In this document: piece by piece, positions 8,477 to 17,093 of the stretch | Layout of the letters: each line of letters opens with the position of its first letter | How positions within the stretch are numbered: position 1 is the first letter of the stretch | Origin: Peptococcaceae bacterium 1198_IL3148 | Lineage (GTDB): Bacteria > Bacillota > Desulfotomaculia > Desulfotomaculales > Desulfohalotomaculaceae | Direction: 5' to 3' | Assembly: GCA_036763105.1 (NCBI GenBank) | Contig: JBAIYS010000002.1 | Coordinates: 1-64,000 of the forward strand | Length of the DNA stretch: 64,000 bases | Notes under the pieces: generated by a model | What the model saw: the letters and a program-made list of their open reading frames with translations, nothing else | Database searches by the model: none | What the model was told of the DNA's origin: nothing | Position numbers and translations under genes: made by a program

Positions 8477-8505
8477 GAAGACAAGGGACCTGTCCCCCTG
8501 TCTTC
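8477..8505. repeat. Palindromic GGGACAGGTCCC element, copy 2
   Basis: Arms GAAGACAAGGG and CCCTGTCTTC with one mismatch-like offset. On the minus strand it reads GGGGACAGGTCCCTTGTCTT, the same core as the copy at 6656-6686, so the two flank the phosphate transporter in inverse orientation. It lies just past the end of the pseudouridine synthase frame. Confidence 0.75.
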
Positions 8506-8512
8506 TCCTGCA

Positions 8513-9193
8513 TTAATATAGATTGGACCACAGATCCCATGGGTACTCCTTTGGAGGTGTTGATTTGACATTGACCATTTCTTTTGTGGTGGGATGTTCA
8601 AATCGAAGCAGTAGAGCTCATAGGGCAATTTGTTGCCCCGGACGGTTGAACTTTTGGCCGTATTTTTGATCACCATATAGCGGACAGCCCACAGCTGATA
8701 GCTGAACCCTAATTTGATGGGGGCGACCGGTGTGCAGTTCAACATAAAGTAAACTTAGACTGTTCTTTTTTGCTATCGTTTTGTATTTTAATACTGCTTT
8801 TTTGGCATTTTTATAGTGTGGCGGAACGGTATATACTTTGTTTTGTCTGGTATCCTTGATTAAATAATGCTCTAAAACCCCATGATCTTTAGGAGGTGCT
8901 CCCCGCACAACAGCTAAATATCCCCGCTCAATTGCTCTGCGGCGAATCGCATCTGATAACCGGGAAGCCGCTTTGGATGTTTTGGCAAACACCATCACGC
9001 CACCGACAGGACGATCTAAGCGATGCACAAGCCCTAAGTACACATTGCCTGGCTTCTGGTAACGAACTTTCAAATCACGTTTTAACATACTAAGTAAATC
9101 ATCGTCCCTCGTTTGATCCTGTTGCACAGCAACATTTACCGGCTTTTTAATGATAAGCAAATGATTGTCTTCATATAAAATTGGAATCTGCAT
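8513..9193 (-). pseudogene. RluA-family pseudouridine synthase interrupted by an in-frame TGA
   Basis: The first 191 residues form the RluA catalytic core: GLVHRLDRPVGGVMVFAK with the catalytic Asp60 and HTGRPHQIRVQLS near residue 155. The frame then meets TGA at 8618-8620 directly after GQQIAL. It continues without a shift for 34 more codons (RFEHPTTKEMVNVKSTPP, ending EYPWDLWSNLY) to TAA at 8513-8515. In the family IAL is normally followed by Trp, so TGG to TGA is the simplest explanation. ATG 9193 follows AAGGAGG. The shortened enzyme keeps its active site but loses the last beta segment, so activity is uncertain. Confidence 0.85.
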
Positions 9194-9360
9194 GTGGTAC
9201 GAAGCCTCCTTATAAAACAATTTCCATCTAATTTCCATCTATTGTATCGTAGTATATAAAAAATTGGAAGGCCATTCCAGTTAAGCGGACAGCAGGCGAT
9301 ACTAAGGCATTTATTAAAACCGTTAGGTGACCATACACCTACGATCTTTTATATTTTATC

Positions 9361-9412
9361 TTGACACAACTGTTATAACTGTATATATTGTTTATATACA
9401 GTTATAACAGTT
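9361..9412 (+). promoter_or_regulatory. Promoter overlapped by a perfect 20-bp inverted repeat (GntR operator)
   Basis: TTGACA (9361-9366), 17 bases, TATATT (9384-9389). The arms AACTGTTATAACTGTATATA (9368-9387) and its exact complement (9393-9412) flank a five-base centre and cover the spacer, -10 box and start region. Inside each arm AACTGTTATAAC is itself nearly palindromic. This is the obvious binding site for the GntR/YtrA-type repressor encoded 20 bases downstream. Confidence 0.88.
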
Positions 9413-9432
9413 TCTGAAGGGATGTTACAGCG

Positions 9433-9807
9433 ATGAAAATTATTATATCTAATGTTTCTCATCAGCCCATCTATGAGCAGATATTAACGCAGGTTAAAGA
9501 ATTAATTATGCGGGGGGAGCTTAGAGAAGAGGATCCTTTGCCATCCATTAGAAGCTTGGCTAAAGAACTACAGATTAGTGTCATTACCACCAAACGCGCT
9601 TACGATGAATTAGAAAAGGAAGGGTTTATTGTCACCGTACCGGGCAAAGGTTCTTATGTGGCAGCGCAAAACCAAGAACTAATGCAAGAAAAGAGGATAA
9701 AAATTGTGGAAGAGAAGCTAGCCGAAGCGGTGTTGGCCGGCAAATCCATAAATTTATCCTTGGCAGAGCTACAAGAAATGCTGAGCTTACTTTACGAGGA
9801 GGAATGA
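9433..9807 (+). CDS. GntR-family regulator, YtrA subfamily
   Basis: The 124-residue regulator has an N-terminal winged helix (residues about 8-75; PIYEQILTQVKELI, LPSIRSLAKELQIS, DELEKEGFIVTVPGKGSYV) and a short helical tail of about 45 residues. A short tail without a ligand domain marks the YtrA subfamily, which represses adjacent ABC transporters in response to cell-envelope stress. The gene leads a three-gene operon (regulator, ATPase, permease) behind a promoter covered by a long palindrome. Confidence 0.93.
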   Translation: MKIIISNVSHQPIYEQILTQVKELIMRGELREEDPLPSIRSLAKELQISVITTKRAYDELEKEGFIVTVPGKGSYVAAQNQELMQEKRIKIVEEKLAEAVLAGKSINLSLAELQEMLSLLYEEE

Positions 9808-9811
9808 ACAG

Positions 9812-10678
9812 ATGACGCCCATTTTAGAGGTCAGCAACCTAAGCAAGAATTTTAAAGACTTCCGTTTAAAAGATATTAATTTTACCATGGAGAAAGGCTA
9901 TATTATGGGGTTTATCGGCCCCAACGGTGCTGGCAAAAGCACCACCATCAAGTTAATACTAAACTTGATCAAAAGGGATGGGGGCGAGGTTAAAATCTTT
10001 GGTCTAGATAATATCAGCCAGGAGATAGAAATTAAAAATCGCATTGGTTTTGTCTTTGACGATAATTATTATTATGAAGATCTGACTATTAAAGAAATGA
10101 AATCAGTGATTGCACCATTTTATAAAAACTGGGATGAAGCCGCCTTTGCCAAGTATCTAAAGGATTTCAATTTAGCTCCCCAGAAGAAAATTAAAGATTT
10201 ATCTAAGGGGATGAAGATGAAGTTTTCGCTGGCCATTGCTTTGTCCCATCAGGCAGACTTATTAATTATGGATGAACCCACCGCCGGGTTAGATCCACTG
10301 GCCCGTCATGAGCTATTGGAAATATTGAGTTTCATCATCCAAGATGAAAACAAGGGCATTTTACTTTCCAGCCACATTACATCTGATTTAGATAAAATAG
10401 CGGACTTTATTACCTTTATCAATGCTGGTGAAATCGTTTTTACCACCACTAAAGATGATTTATTGGAAAACTACGGTTTAGTTAAAGGAGGCAAAGAGCT
10501 GTTAGATGCTGATACCAGAAAGCAATTTATCGGTATCAGAGAAAACCAATTTGGCTTTGAAGGCTTGGTCAAAAACAAACAACAAGCCCAGCGATTGCTT
10601 GCCGATCAGGCACTGATAGAAAAGCCGTCCTTAGAAGATATTATGATTTACTATACAAGGGGGCATCAACATGTATAG
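9812..10678 (+). CDS. ABC transporter ATP-binding protein
   Basis: The 288-residue ATPase shows Walker A GPNGAGKST (about 36-44), signature LSKGMKMKFSLA, and Walker B LLIMDEPTAGLDP with an H-loop in LLSSHITSDL. It resembles YtrB/BcrA-type ATPases of exporters regulated by YtrA-like GntR proteins. Only 4 bases separate it from gntR, and it overlaps the permease gene by 8 bases, so it forms a tight operon. The substrate is unknown; envelope-stress compounds are the usual theme for this arrangement. Confidence 0.93.
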   Translation: MTPILEVSNLSKNFKDFRLKDINFTMEKGYIMGFIGPNGAGKSTTIKLILNLIKRDGGEVKIFGLDNISQEIEIKNRIGFVFDDNYYYEDLTIKEMKSVIAPFYKNWDEAAFAKYLKDFNLAPQKKIKDLSKGMKMKFSLAIALSHQADLLIMDEPTAGLDPLARHELLEILSFIIQDENKGILLSSHITSDLDKIADFITFINAGEIVFTTTKDDLLENYGLVKGGKELLDADTRKQFIGIRENQFGFEGLVKNKQQAQRLLADQALIEKPSLEDIMIYYTRGHQHV

Positions 10679-11321
10679 CTTAGTGATCAAAGACATTTTA
10701 GTGCAGAAAAGGACCGTACTTATTAGCTTGCTTTATATAATTTTTCTCGCCTTTATGTTGCAGTCCTTAAAAGAGGGGATATATCCTGTAACCATAAGTG
10801 GTATTTGTTATATTTTAGTGGCCACAGCTTGTGCACAGGATGAAAAAAACAAAGCTGATGTGATGCTAAACAGTTTGCCCATAAAAAGATCCACCATTGT
10901 GGGGGCTAAATATGTACTAGCAATAGTAATATTTGCCATTGGTACAGTGGCTTATTTAGCTATTATGCAAGCAATGAAGTTTATCGGCCTACCTTTGCAA
11001 GTTTATCCGATTACTTTAGCCAACTGTTTGGGGACATTGCTGGCTATTAGTTTGTTAAACGGAATCTATCTTCCCATTTACTTTAAATTGGGTTATATTA
11101 AGTCTAGATTTATCAATCTGATATTATTTTTTAGTTTGTTTGCCGGTATTAGCAGTATTGCGACACTATTGGGGGATAGCGATGGATTGCCTAATCTAAT
11201 AAGTTTTGTTAACAGCTATTCAGAACTGCAAATAGCAATAATGATTGTCATGTTAACTTTGGCAATACTGGCTTTGTCATACACCGTATCACTAAAGGTC
11301 TATAATTCTAGGGAGTTTTAA
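10671..11321 (+). CDS. ABC-2 type transporter permease
   Basis: The 216-residue protein has six hydrophobic segments, starting with a cytoplasmic helix (MYSLVIKDILVQKRT) and ending VYNSREF, the usual build of ABC-2 permeases of the BcrB/YtrC kind. It overlaps the ATPase gene by 8 bases. Together the two would form a small exporter. Confidence 0.85.
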   Translation: MYSLVIKDILVQKRTVLISLLYIIFLAFMLQSLKEGIYPVTISGICYILVATACAQDEKNKADVMLNSLPIKRSTIVGAKYVLAIVIFAIGTVAYLAIMQAMKFIGLPLQVYPITLANCLGTLLAISLLNGIYLPIYFKLGYIKSRFINLILFFSLFAGISSIATLLGDSDGLPNLISFVNSYSELQIAIMIVMLTLAILALSYTVSLKVYNSREF

Positions 11322-11344
11322 AACTATAATATGGGGGAGAAAAG

Positions 11345-11770
11345 ATGATTAGAGAGTATCAAAAAAACGATGATCAAGAATTAATTACAATCTGGTACGA
11401 GGCATCGATAATTGCTCATAATTTTATTCCTAGCGAATTTTGGGCGGCTGAGAAAAAGAACGTCCAAGAAAAGTACTTACCAATGGCTGATACCTATGTG
11501 AAAGAAGTGGATGGTAAAATAGTGGGGTTTATTTCGTTAATTGATGATTACATTGGGGCCCTGTTTGTTTCTCCGGAATATCAGGGAAAAGGTGCAGGTT
11601 CTGAGCTAATCAGCAAGGCTAGGTCATTAAGAAAAGAATTGACGGTGGAAGTTTACAAGGATAACATTAAGGCACAACAATTTTATCAAAAGTGTGGTTT
11701 TACTTTGGTCGGTGCCAGAGTGCAACCGGAAACCGGGTGTGAATTACTAACCATGAAATTGACTAATTAA
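11345..11770 (+). CDS. GNAT-family N-acetyltransferase
   Basis: The 141-residue protein carries the acetyl-CoA-binding motif of the GNAT fold, GALFVSPEYQGKGAGSELI (about 74-92), and the C-terminal KAQQFYQKCGF. The overall sequence resembles E. coli YjaB-type acetyltransferases; the substrate is not evident. It starts 23 bases after the permease with GGGGGAG upstream and precedes a terminator, so it may be the last gene of the GntR operon. Confidence 0.88.
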   Translation: MIREYQKNDDQELITIWYEASIIAHNFIPSEFWAAEKKNVQEKYLPMADTYVKEVDGKIVGFISLIDDYIGALFVSPEYQGKGAGSELISKARSLRKELTVEVYKDNIKAQQFYQKCGFTLVGARVQPETGCELLTMKLTN

Positions 11771-11775
11771 AGGGC

Positions 11776-11810
11776 AAAGAGGCTGCTTTTTGCAACAGCC
11801 TCTTTTTAAT
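11776..11810. terminator. Bidirectional terminator
   Basis: AAAGAGGCTG and CAGCCTCTTT arms with T's on the plus strand and A's on the other side, between convergent genes. Confidence 0.85.
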
Positions 11811-11811
11811 T

Positions 11812-13995
11812 TTACTTAGTAACCTGCAACAATCTCAGCAGTGAGACCGCGGCGTAACCGCGGGGAATGGTGTCCTGGGGGTTGTAGTTGCCGTTGTTTT
11901 CCGTTTGCAGGCCTAGGCCAAGGCTTAGGGCGACATAACCCTTGAGGTTGGCCGGTACTTTATTGGCATCTTTGCTGGTTAGTAGATAAATATCATTTAA
12001 CTTGGCAGCGCCATCGTAGTCTAAGAAATTAATCATCAGTTTGGCGTATTCCAAGCGGGTGAGTTCTTGATCCAAATCTTTGGCTTCTTCCCTTTCAATT
12101 ATGCCCATACGGATGGCGGCATCCACCACATTTTTTTGCATATCTTCAAGGGGTCTTTCCAACTGATAGCGGTCCCGGCTGGCCACCAGCCAAGTTAAGG
12201 CATCCATTTTGGTAATGTTTTTATCGGGATAAAACTTATTGTCACTACTTTTTAGAATTCCGGCGGCGGCCAGAGTGTTAATGGCATCTGCCGCTGGATG
12301 GCCAGCAATGTCGGTAAATTTAGTGGTTTGTTCAGCGGCCAGCGGTTTACCCTGCCAATCTAAGTATTGGCCGCTGATGGCATCAATGGTAAAGGAGGGG
12401 CGCTCCTTTAAATGATAGGCCAAATAGACCTTCGGGTTATTGGTACTGTGGTTTAGAGTGACATAGTCTAAAACTAGACCGTCATCGGCCATAAATGTGG
12501 CAGCGGCTCGGTCGGTGCCCAGGACATTGGTTGGTTTAGGGAAGTCGGCATCCCACCAATTCATGTTGTAATTAATTATTTCACCAGTATATAAGTTGAC
12601 TTGCACGTCAAAGCCATTGCTGGGGAAGGGAATACCGTTAACCATGCGCACATAGCCAATCCGATGGCTGATTGGGTATGGCTTTTCATAAGGTATCACG
12701 CCGTAATTTACACTGTCATCCAGCTCGACGCTTTTAAAGCGCTGGGGTTGTTGTTGTTTAATAAAATCTGCAGCGATTTGTTGGGCTTGGGCTAGGGTAT
12801 ATTTAGGCTTTTCATTATTATCGATATTTTCTCTGTTCAGCCAGTTGTTAAAGGATGACAACTCACCGGTTGCCGCATCAATGGTGATATTCAGCGACCC
12901 ATGATCGTTGTTCCAGTTAAAGTGCCACATTTTTTGGCCCGAAAGGTGGTTTTCCGTCAGACGGCTTTCCATTAGCTTAGCGTCACTGGGAATTTTGACA
13001 GATTTTTTTGCTATCTTCAGTGCACTTTCTTCGCTAATTAAATTATTCAGTTTTTCCACCTCGGCTTGTTCAGCGGGGGAAAGGCTTTGCTCTGCTTCTT
13101 TACTCATGGCCCCTAAACCACCTATAGCCCAGTCGTGGGTGTAATAACTGGGTTCGTTAATGACTTTACCGCTATGGGCATCTATAAATAGTCCAGCGCC
13201 CCTGGGCACCTGGTAAACAAGTTTTACTTGGTTATTCTCCTTTGAGTTTTGGGGTTGAAAATATGTCAACTTTACATTGTCCTTTAAAACAGCTGCCGCT
13301 TGGTTGGCGTTAATGATGTTGGTTGTACCGGGGAAGGTCTTGTTGTCTTCCCAATTGAAGTTATAGCCCACCAGTTGACCGGTGTCTGCATTAATGCGTA
13401 CCGCAATACTGTTTTCTTTATAGGGTACACCGTTAACCACCCGGTGGAAATAATAACTGTACTCAATGGGCCCGCGATTAGTTAAATTGTGGTAGGGCAG
13501 CTGCTCATCCGGGGTTAATTTGGTGGCTGAGTAGTGGTTGGGGGCCAGTTTTAGCGCCCATTCAGCAGCCAATTTGCCAGCCTGCCCATAGTTATACTGG
13601 GGTAGTCCCGATAGGTTATTTGGTTGGTTTTGCCAATTATCCATGCTGGCAATTTCCCCGGTGACGGCATTAATGCGCACCACAATGGAGCCCTCCGGTT
13701 CAGCGCTGCGGTTCCAAGATAGCTCCCAATGCGTTTTGCCGTTATAGGTACTTAAATTGCTGTTAAACTTGTCATAATCTTCGCCAATATTGAAGGTTTG
13801 TTTGGCCTTTTCTATTGCTTTGTCCAACGGCATTTTTGCCTCGGCAACTTCCACTGGCGCCCTCTCTCCGATGGCGTTGGACAGGGGCAGTGACTCTGCA
13901 ATTACCTTTGTTTCGGCTTCGGCCAGCGGATTAAACAACAGCAACCCCGCAGCTAAGCAACTGGCGGACAGACCGATAATCTTTTTTTTAGGCAT
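11812..13995 (-). CDS. Secreted YcdB/YcdC-domain protein with C-terminal SLH domains
   Basis: The 727-residue exported protein begins with MPKKKIIGLSASCLAAGLLL and a signal-peptidase-like site around AEA (about 24-28). The body holds several PepSY-like YcdB/YcdC repeats with recurring phrases such as VRINA-x-TGE, NW-x-N and VVNGVPY (residues about 60-560). The last 150 residues are S-layer homology repeats (FTDIAGHPAADAINTLAAAG, then FYPDKNITKMDALTWL), which anchor proteins to cell-wall polymers. ATG 13995 is chosen because AGGAGGATG lies before it. PepSY-type repeats are often thought to bind or inhibit peptidases at the surface; the precise role is unknown. Confidence 0.9.
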   Translation of the reverse strand: MPKKKIIGLSASCLAAGLLLFNPLAEAETKVIAESLPLSNAIGERAPVEVAEAKMPLDKAIEKAKQTFNIGEDYDKFNSNLSTYNGKTHWELSWNRSAEPEGSIVVRINAVTGEIASMDNWQNQPNNLSGLPQYNYGQAGKLAAEWALKLAPNHYSATKLTPDEQLPYHNLTNRGPIEYSYYFHRVVNGVPYKENSIAVRINADTGQLVGYNFNWEDNKTFPGTTNIINANQAAAVLKDNVKLTYFQPQNSKENNQVKLVYQVPRGAGLFIDAHSGKVINEPSYYTHDWAIGGLGAMSKEAEQSLSPAEQAEVEKLNNLISEESALKIAKKSVKIPSDAKLMESRLTENHLSGQKMWHFNWNNDHGSLNITIDAATGELSSFNNWLNRENIDNNEKPKYTLAQAQQIAADFIKQQQPQRFKSVELDDSVNYGVIPYEKPYPISHRIGYVRMVNGIPFPSNGFDVQVNLYTGEIINYNMNWWDADFPKPTNVLGTDRAAATFMADDGLVLDYVTLNHSTNNPKVYLAYHLKERPSFTIDAISGQYLDWQGKPLAAEQTTKFTDIAGHPAADAINTLAAAGILKSSDNKFYPDKNITKMDALTWLVASRDRYQLERPLEDMQKNVVDAAIRMGIIEREEAKDLDQELTRLEYAKLMINFLDYDGAAKLNDIYLLTSKDANKVPANLKGYVALSLGLGLQTENNGNYNPQDTIPRGYAAVSLLRLLQVTK

Positions 13996-14296
13996 ACAAC
14001 ATCCTCCTGTAATCACAACATTTACCTATAAGACGTGAGGGTTTAACGAAAGGTTGCAATAAATTAAAAAGCATTTTGAACTTGCCCATTAGCATTCCTA
14101 AAGCTAACAATTCTATATATCCTTTGTTTATCCAGACATCTTTTTGGTGGGTAATAATTGTTTGGCCTTCAACCTTGGTAATATTAGAAGAATGATAGCA
14201 TTTGCCAACTTACATTGCAATAATGTTAAATGTCGAAATCGATCTAAAAATAATGGGTTGTTGGTATGTTATACGTTGGTGCTTCTAAAGAAATGA
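13996..14296. other. Intergenic region without a recognisable gene
   Basis: About 300 bases of AT-rich DNA separate the divergent surface protein and the anti-sigma remnant. I find no convincing promoter, RNA structure or coding frame. A sigma-factor gene would be expected here if the downstream gene is an anti-sigma factor, but none is visible. Confidence 0.5.
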
Positions 14297-15040
14297 TGGC
14301 CACACAAATTAAACAACGATTATAAGTCAATTGATGAGTTAATTAAGCGCTCTCTCTATGATAAAGCTAAAAAGGATAAGGATATTGACATAGAAGAGGC
14401 GTGGGATAAATTTAATAATAAATATTATCCTAAGCATAAAAACCCCTACCGCAAGATAGCAGTTGTTGCTTGCTCCATTTTTATACTTTTGATTACGTCC
14501 ATAACCTTTCTGCCCAATGAAGGTATCGCAATAAATAGCAAGATTTTCAATAACATAAAATTGCTGCTTACCGGAAAGGTTCAATCGCACGAAGTTTCCT
14601 TTACTGCGGAAGAAAAGGAAAGCACGCTCAACCAGTTAAAGCCGGAGGTTAAACGCGCTTTGATGGGGGCTGAATATGAAGTTTTATTGCCAGTTGGTTT
14701 GTTGGATAAGTATTCAATAGATGAGGTTACCGTTGAAAAGCATGGCAAATTGCAAGAAATTGAATTTCTACTTATCGCCGCAGATAACCGTACCACTAGG
14801 GTTAGGCAAGTTAACGTCATCGACGGTATCAAACAAGGTATCTCTTACGATACTGACGATGCCATTATGAAAGATGTTAACATCAGAGGCCAGCAGGCAA
14901 CGCTGGTGGTGAATATAAAACATAACATGGCTATGTTATCGTGGGTTGATCGAGATATTTTTATTACTATTTCCGGTAAAATAACCGAAGACGAAATTAT
15001 AGAGCTAGCCAGTTACACGACCAGAGTTAAAGTTAACTAA
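14297..15040 (+). pseudogene. Anti-sigma-like membrane protein with broken start (DUF4367-like)
   Basis: The frame opens after TGA 14294-14296 and runs about 247 codons. Its parts are a charged cytosolic segment (IDELIKRSLYDKAKKDKDID), the motif EEAWDKF, one membrane helix (IAVVACSIFILLITSITFL, near 14455-14510) and an extracellular domain ending ISGKITEDEIIELA, as in DUF4367-type anti-sigma factors. No ATG, GTG or TTG lies upstream of the helix in this frame. The nearby ATG at 14293 is in another frame and stops after MMATQIKQRL. A frameshift near 14310-14320 or loss of the 5' end would explain this. The TTG 14489 would cut the helix. Confidence 0.6.
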
Positions 15041-15057
15041 CTTTGGGTAATAGATTT

Positions 15058-15108
15058 AACACCTCCTAAGTAGGGCGCAGTTGGTGCCACCACTTTAGGA
15101 GGTGTTTT
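15058..15108. terminator. Hairpin between convergent genes
   Basis: AACACCTCCTAA (15058-15069) and TTAGGAGGTGTT (15095-15106), followed by T's, separate the anti-sigma remnant and rqcH. Confidence 0.75.
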
Positions 15109-15146
15109 AAACTTAGTCATATTATCACAATTATCAGGTGGCTTAA

Positions 15147-16922
15147 TTAATGATCACTGGTTGTTAACCTGGCCACTACGCCCTCGTCCGGTGTAACAAA
15201 TACTGTTTGTTGGTTTTCGTAAATCACCATGCCCGGTTTGGCTCCGTTGGGTTTGTGTACGTGCTTAACGTAGGTATAGTCCACCGGCACCTGTTTAGAC
15301 TGCTTGGCTTTGCTGTGGAAGGCGGCTAAAATTGCTGCTTCTTCTAAGGTTTGGTTGGGCACTGGCTTGCCTTCGGTGCGAATGATTACATGGGAACCAG
15401 GAATATCTTTGGTGTGCAGCCACAGGTCATTCTCTTTGGCATAGCGCATGGTTAGATAATCGTTTTGCCGGTTATTTTTGCCCACCAGAATGGTAAAGCC
15501 GTCGCTGGACGTAAATGGCAGTGGTTGGGGTTTATCACGTTTTTTGTCCTTTTTGCCACCCTTTTTTTCCTCCAGTTTTAAGTAACCCTGGGCAGCCATT
15601 TCCAGCTTAATTTCTTCTAAATCTTCTAATGTTGTTGCTTGGCGAATGGTGGTATCAACACTTTCCAGGTAGTTGAGTTCCTCTTTGGCTTGTTGCAACT
15701 GCTCAGTTACCGCTTCCAAAGTGCTTTTGGCCTTGACATATTTTTTAAAATAAGCCTGGGCGTTTTGAGCTGGTGTTTTTTGTTTGTCTAAGGGAACGGT
15801 GATGCTTTTTTGCTCTGGGTCATAATAGTTCACCAGTTCTACTTGGGACAGGCCTTTGGTTAATTGATACATGTGGGCGGTAATTAAGTCACCATAAAGG
15901 CGGTAGTCTTCACCCCGGTCGGCTTCATTTAAACTTTTTTGATATTTGGGCAATTTATTTTTTAATCGACTGAGGTCGCGGTTAAGGATTGTTAACAGCG
16001 ATTGTTTTTTAGCCTGCAGTTGCTGTTGGTAATCCCTATGGGTGTAAAAGGTATCCAGTAGCAAGTTCATGTCACCATGTACAATTTTTTCGTTTTTAAA
16101 TTGAGTTAGTTCAAAGGCGGCAAAGTCCTTGGGGGTACCGTCCCGATTAAACACTAAACTGGGGGCGAATTCCTCTTTATCCAGCGCCCTGCCAATGGTG
16201 GAAAAATGTTGCCACAACAGCCGCAATTCATACTCTCCGCAGTGATTTAGCGTCAAATCTAAGGGTAAATCGCAACGATAAACCAGCTCCCGGCACATGC
16301 GGGGGGAGAAGCCATCAAAGGTGCTGAGCAAAATATCGGTCAACTTGGCGTCTAGTTCAGCTTGGGTAATCAAGGCAAAAAAACGTTCTTCTGTTAAGCC
16401 CAGCGGACTGTGCTTTTGCTGTTCCGGAGGGGCAACGTATTCTCTGCCGGGTAGCACCTCCCGGTGCCGGCTGATGGCATGGGAATAGCGCTTAATGCCA
16501 TCTATTATGCAGTTGCTTTGATTATCAATTAAAATGATGTTGCTGTGTTTACCCATCACTTCCACCACCAGCGTTTTGGGGGCAGAACGTCCCAATTCGT
16601 CTCGGGTATCAATTGTTAAATGCAATACCCTTTCTAAGCCCGGTTGGGAAACAGCTAAAATTCGCCCCCCTTCCAGGTGTTTGCGCAAAACCATGCAGAA
16701 AAGCGGTGGCGTTGCGGGGTTGGGCTTGCTGCTGGCGGTGGTATGTATGCGGGCGTTGGTGGCGTTGGCTGAGATCAAAATTTTGTAACGTTCCTTAGGT
16801 TTGCTGACGGTGATGGCCAGTTCTTCCCTCAGTGGTTGATAAATCTTCTCTATTCTGGCACCAATTAATTTATCTTTTAATTCGCTGCCTACGGCAGCCA
16901 TGACCAATCCATCGTAAGGCAT
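15147..16922 (-). CDS. rqcH: RqcH/Rqc2 ribosome-quality-control factor (NFACT protein)
   Basis: The 591-residue NFACT-family protein has an N-terminal NFACT-N domain (PYDGLVMAAVGSELKDKL, TPPLFCMVLRKHLEGG), a central coiled region (about 290-430) and a C-terminal NFACT-R domain (GKNNRQNDYLTMRYA, DLWLHTKDIPGSHVIIR). RqcH binds stalled 50S subunits and directs alanine tailing of nascent chains; older annotation calls it a fibronectin-binding protein. The position matching the Asp-Arg pair of Bacillus RqcH appears as Glu97-Arg98 by my eye alignment. ATG 16922 follows AAGGAGATT at about ten bases; the GTG at 16928 is closer to it and also possible. Confidence 0.93.
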   Translation of the reverse strand: MPYDGLVMAAVGSELKDKLIGARIEKIYQPLREELAITVSKPKERYKILISANATNARIHTTASSKPNPATPPLFCMVLRKHLEGGRILAVSQPGLERVLHLTIDTRDELGRSAPKTLVVEVMGKHSNIILIDNQSNCIIDGIKRYSHAISRHREVLPGREYVAPPEQQKHSPLGLTEERFFALITQAELDAKLTDILLSTFDGFSPRMCRELVYRCDLPLDLTLNHCGEYELRLLWQHFSTIGRALDKEEFAPSLVFNRDGTPKDFAAFELTQFKNEKIVHGDMNLLLDTFYTHRDYQQQLQAKKQSLLTILNRDLSRLKNKLPKYQKSLNEADRGEDYRLYGDLITAHMYQLTKGLSQVELVNYYDPEQKSITVPLDKQKTPAQNAQAYFKKYVKAKSTLEAVTEQLQQAKEELNYLESVDTTIRQATTLEDLEEIKLEMAAQGYLKLEEKKGGKKDKKRDKPQPLPFTSSDGFTILVGKNNRQNDYLTMRYAKENDLWLHTKDIPGSHVIIRTEGKPVPNQTLEEAAILAAFHSKAKQSKQVPVDYTYVKHVHKPNGAKPGMVIYENQQTVFVTPDEGVVARLTTSDH

Positions 16923-17093
16923 TAGCACTAATCTCCTTTCCCGGACAATTATAACATATGGCTAGGCTTGTTCCCAGTTATTAAAAAGTTGTCCCATTTG
17001 ATGGTTATATTTGCCTGTTCACCGAATATGTATAGGTTATAGCCAGGGTATTATTGGTAATTTTTATTATAAGGAAGTAAGAGGTGACTTTAT

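Noticed and set aside
8618-8620. Selenocysteine at the TGA of the RluA gene
   Set aside because: The family has Trp there, no Cys/Sec chemistry is expected, and no stable hairpin follows the codon directly.
12601-13485. Plus-strand frames inside the YcdB-SLH gene
   Set aside because: Opposite-strand shadows of a gene with clear domains.
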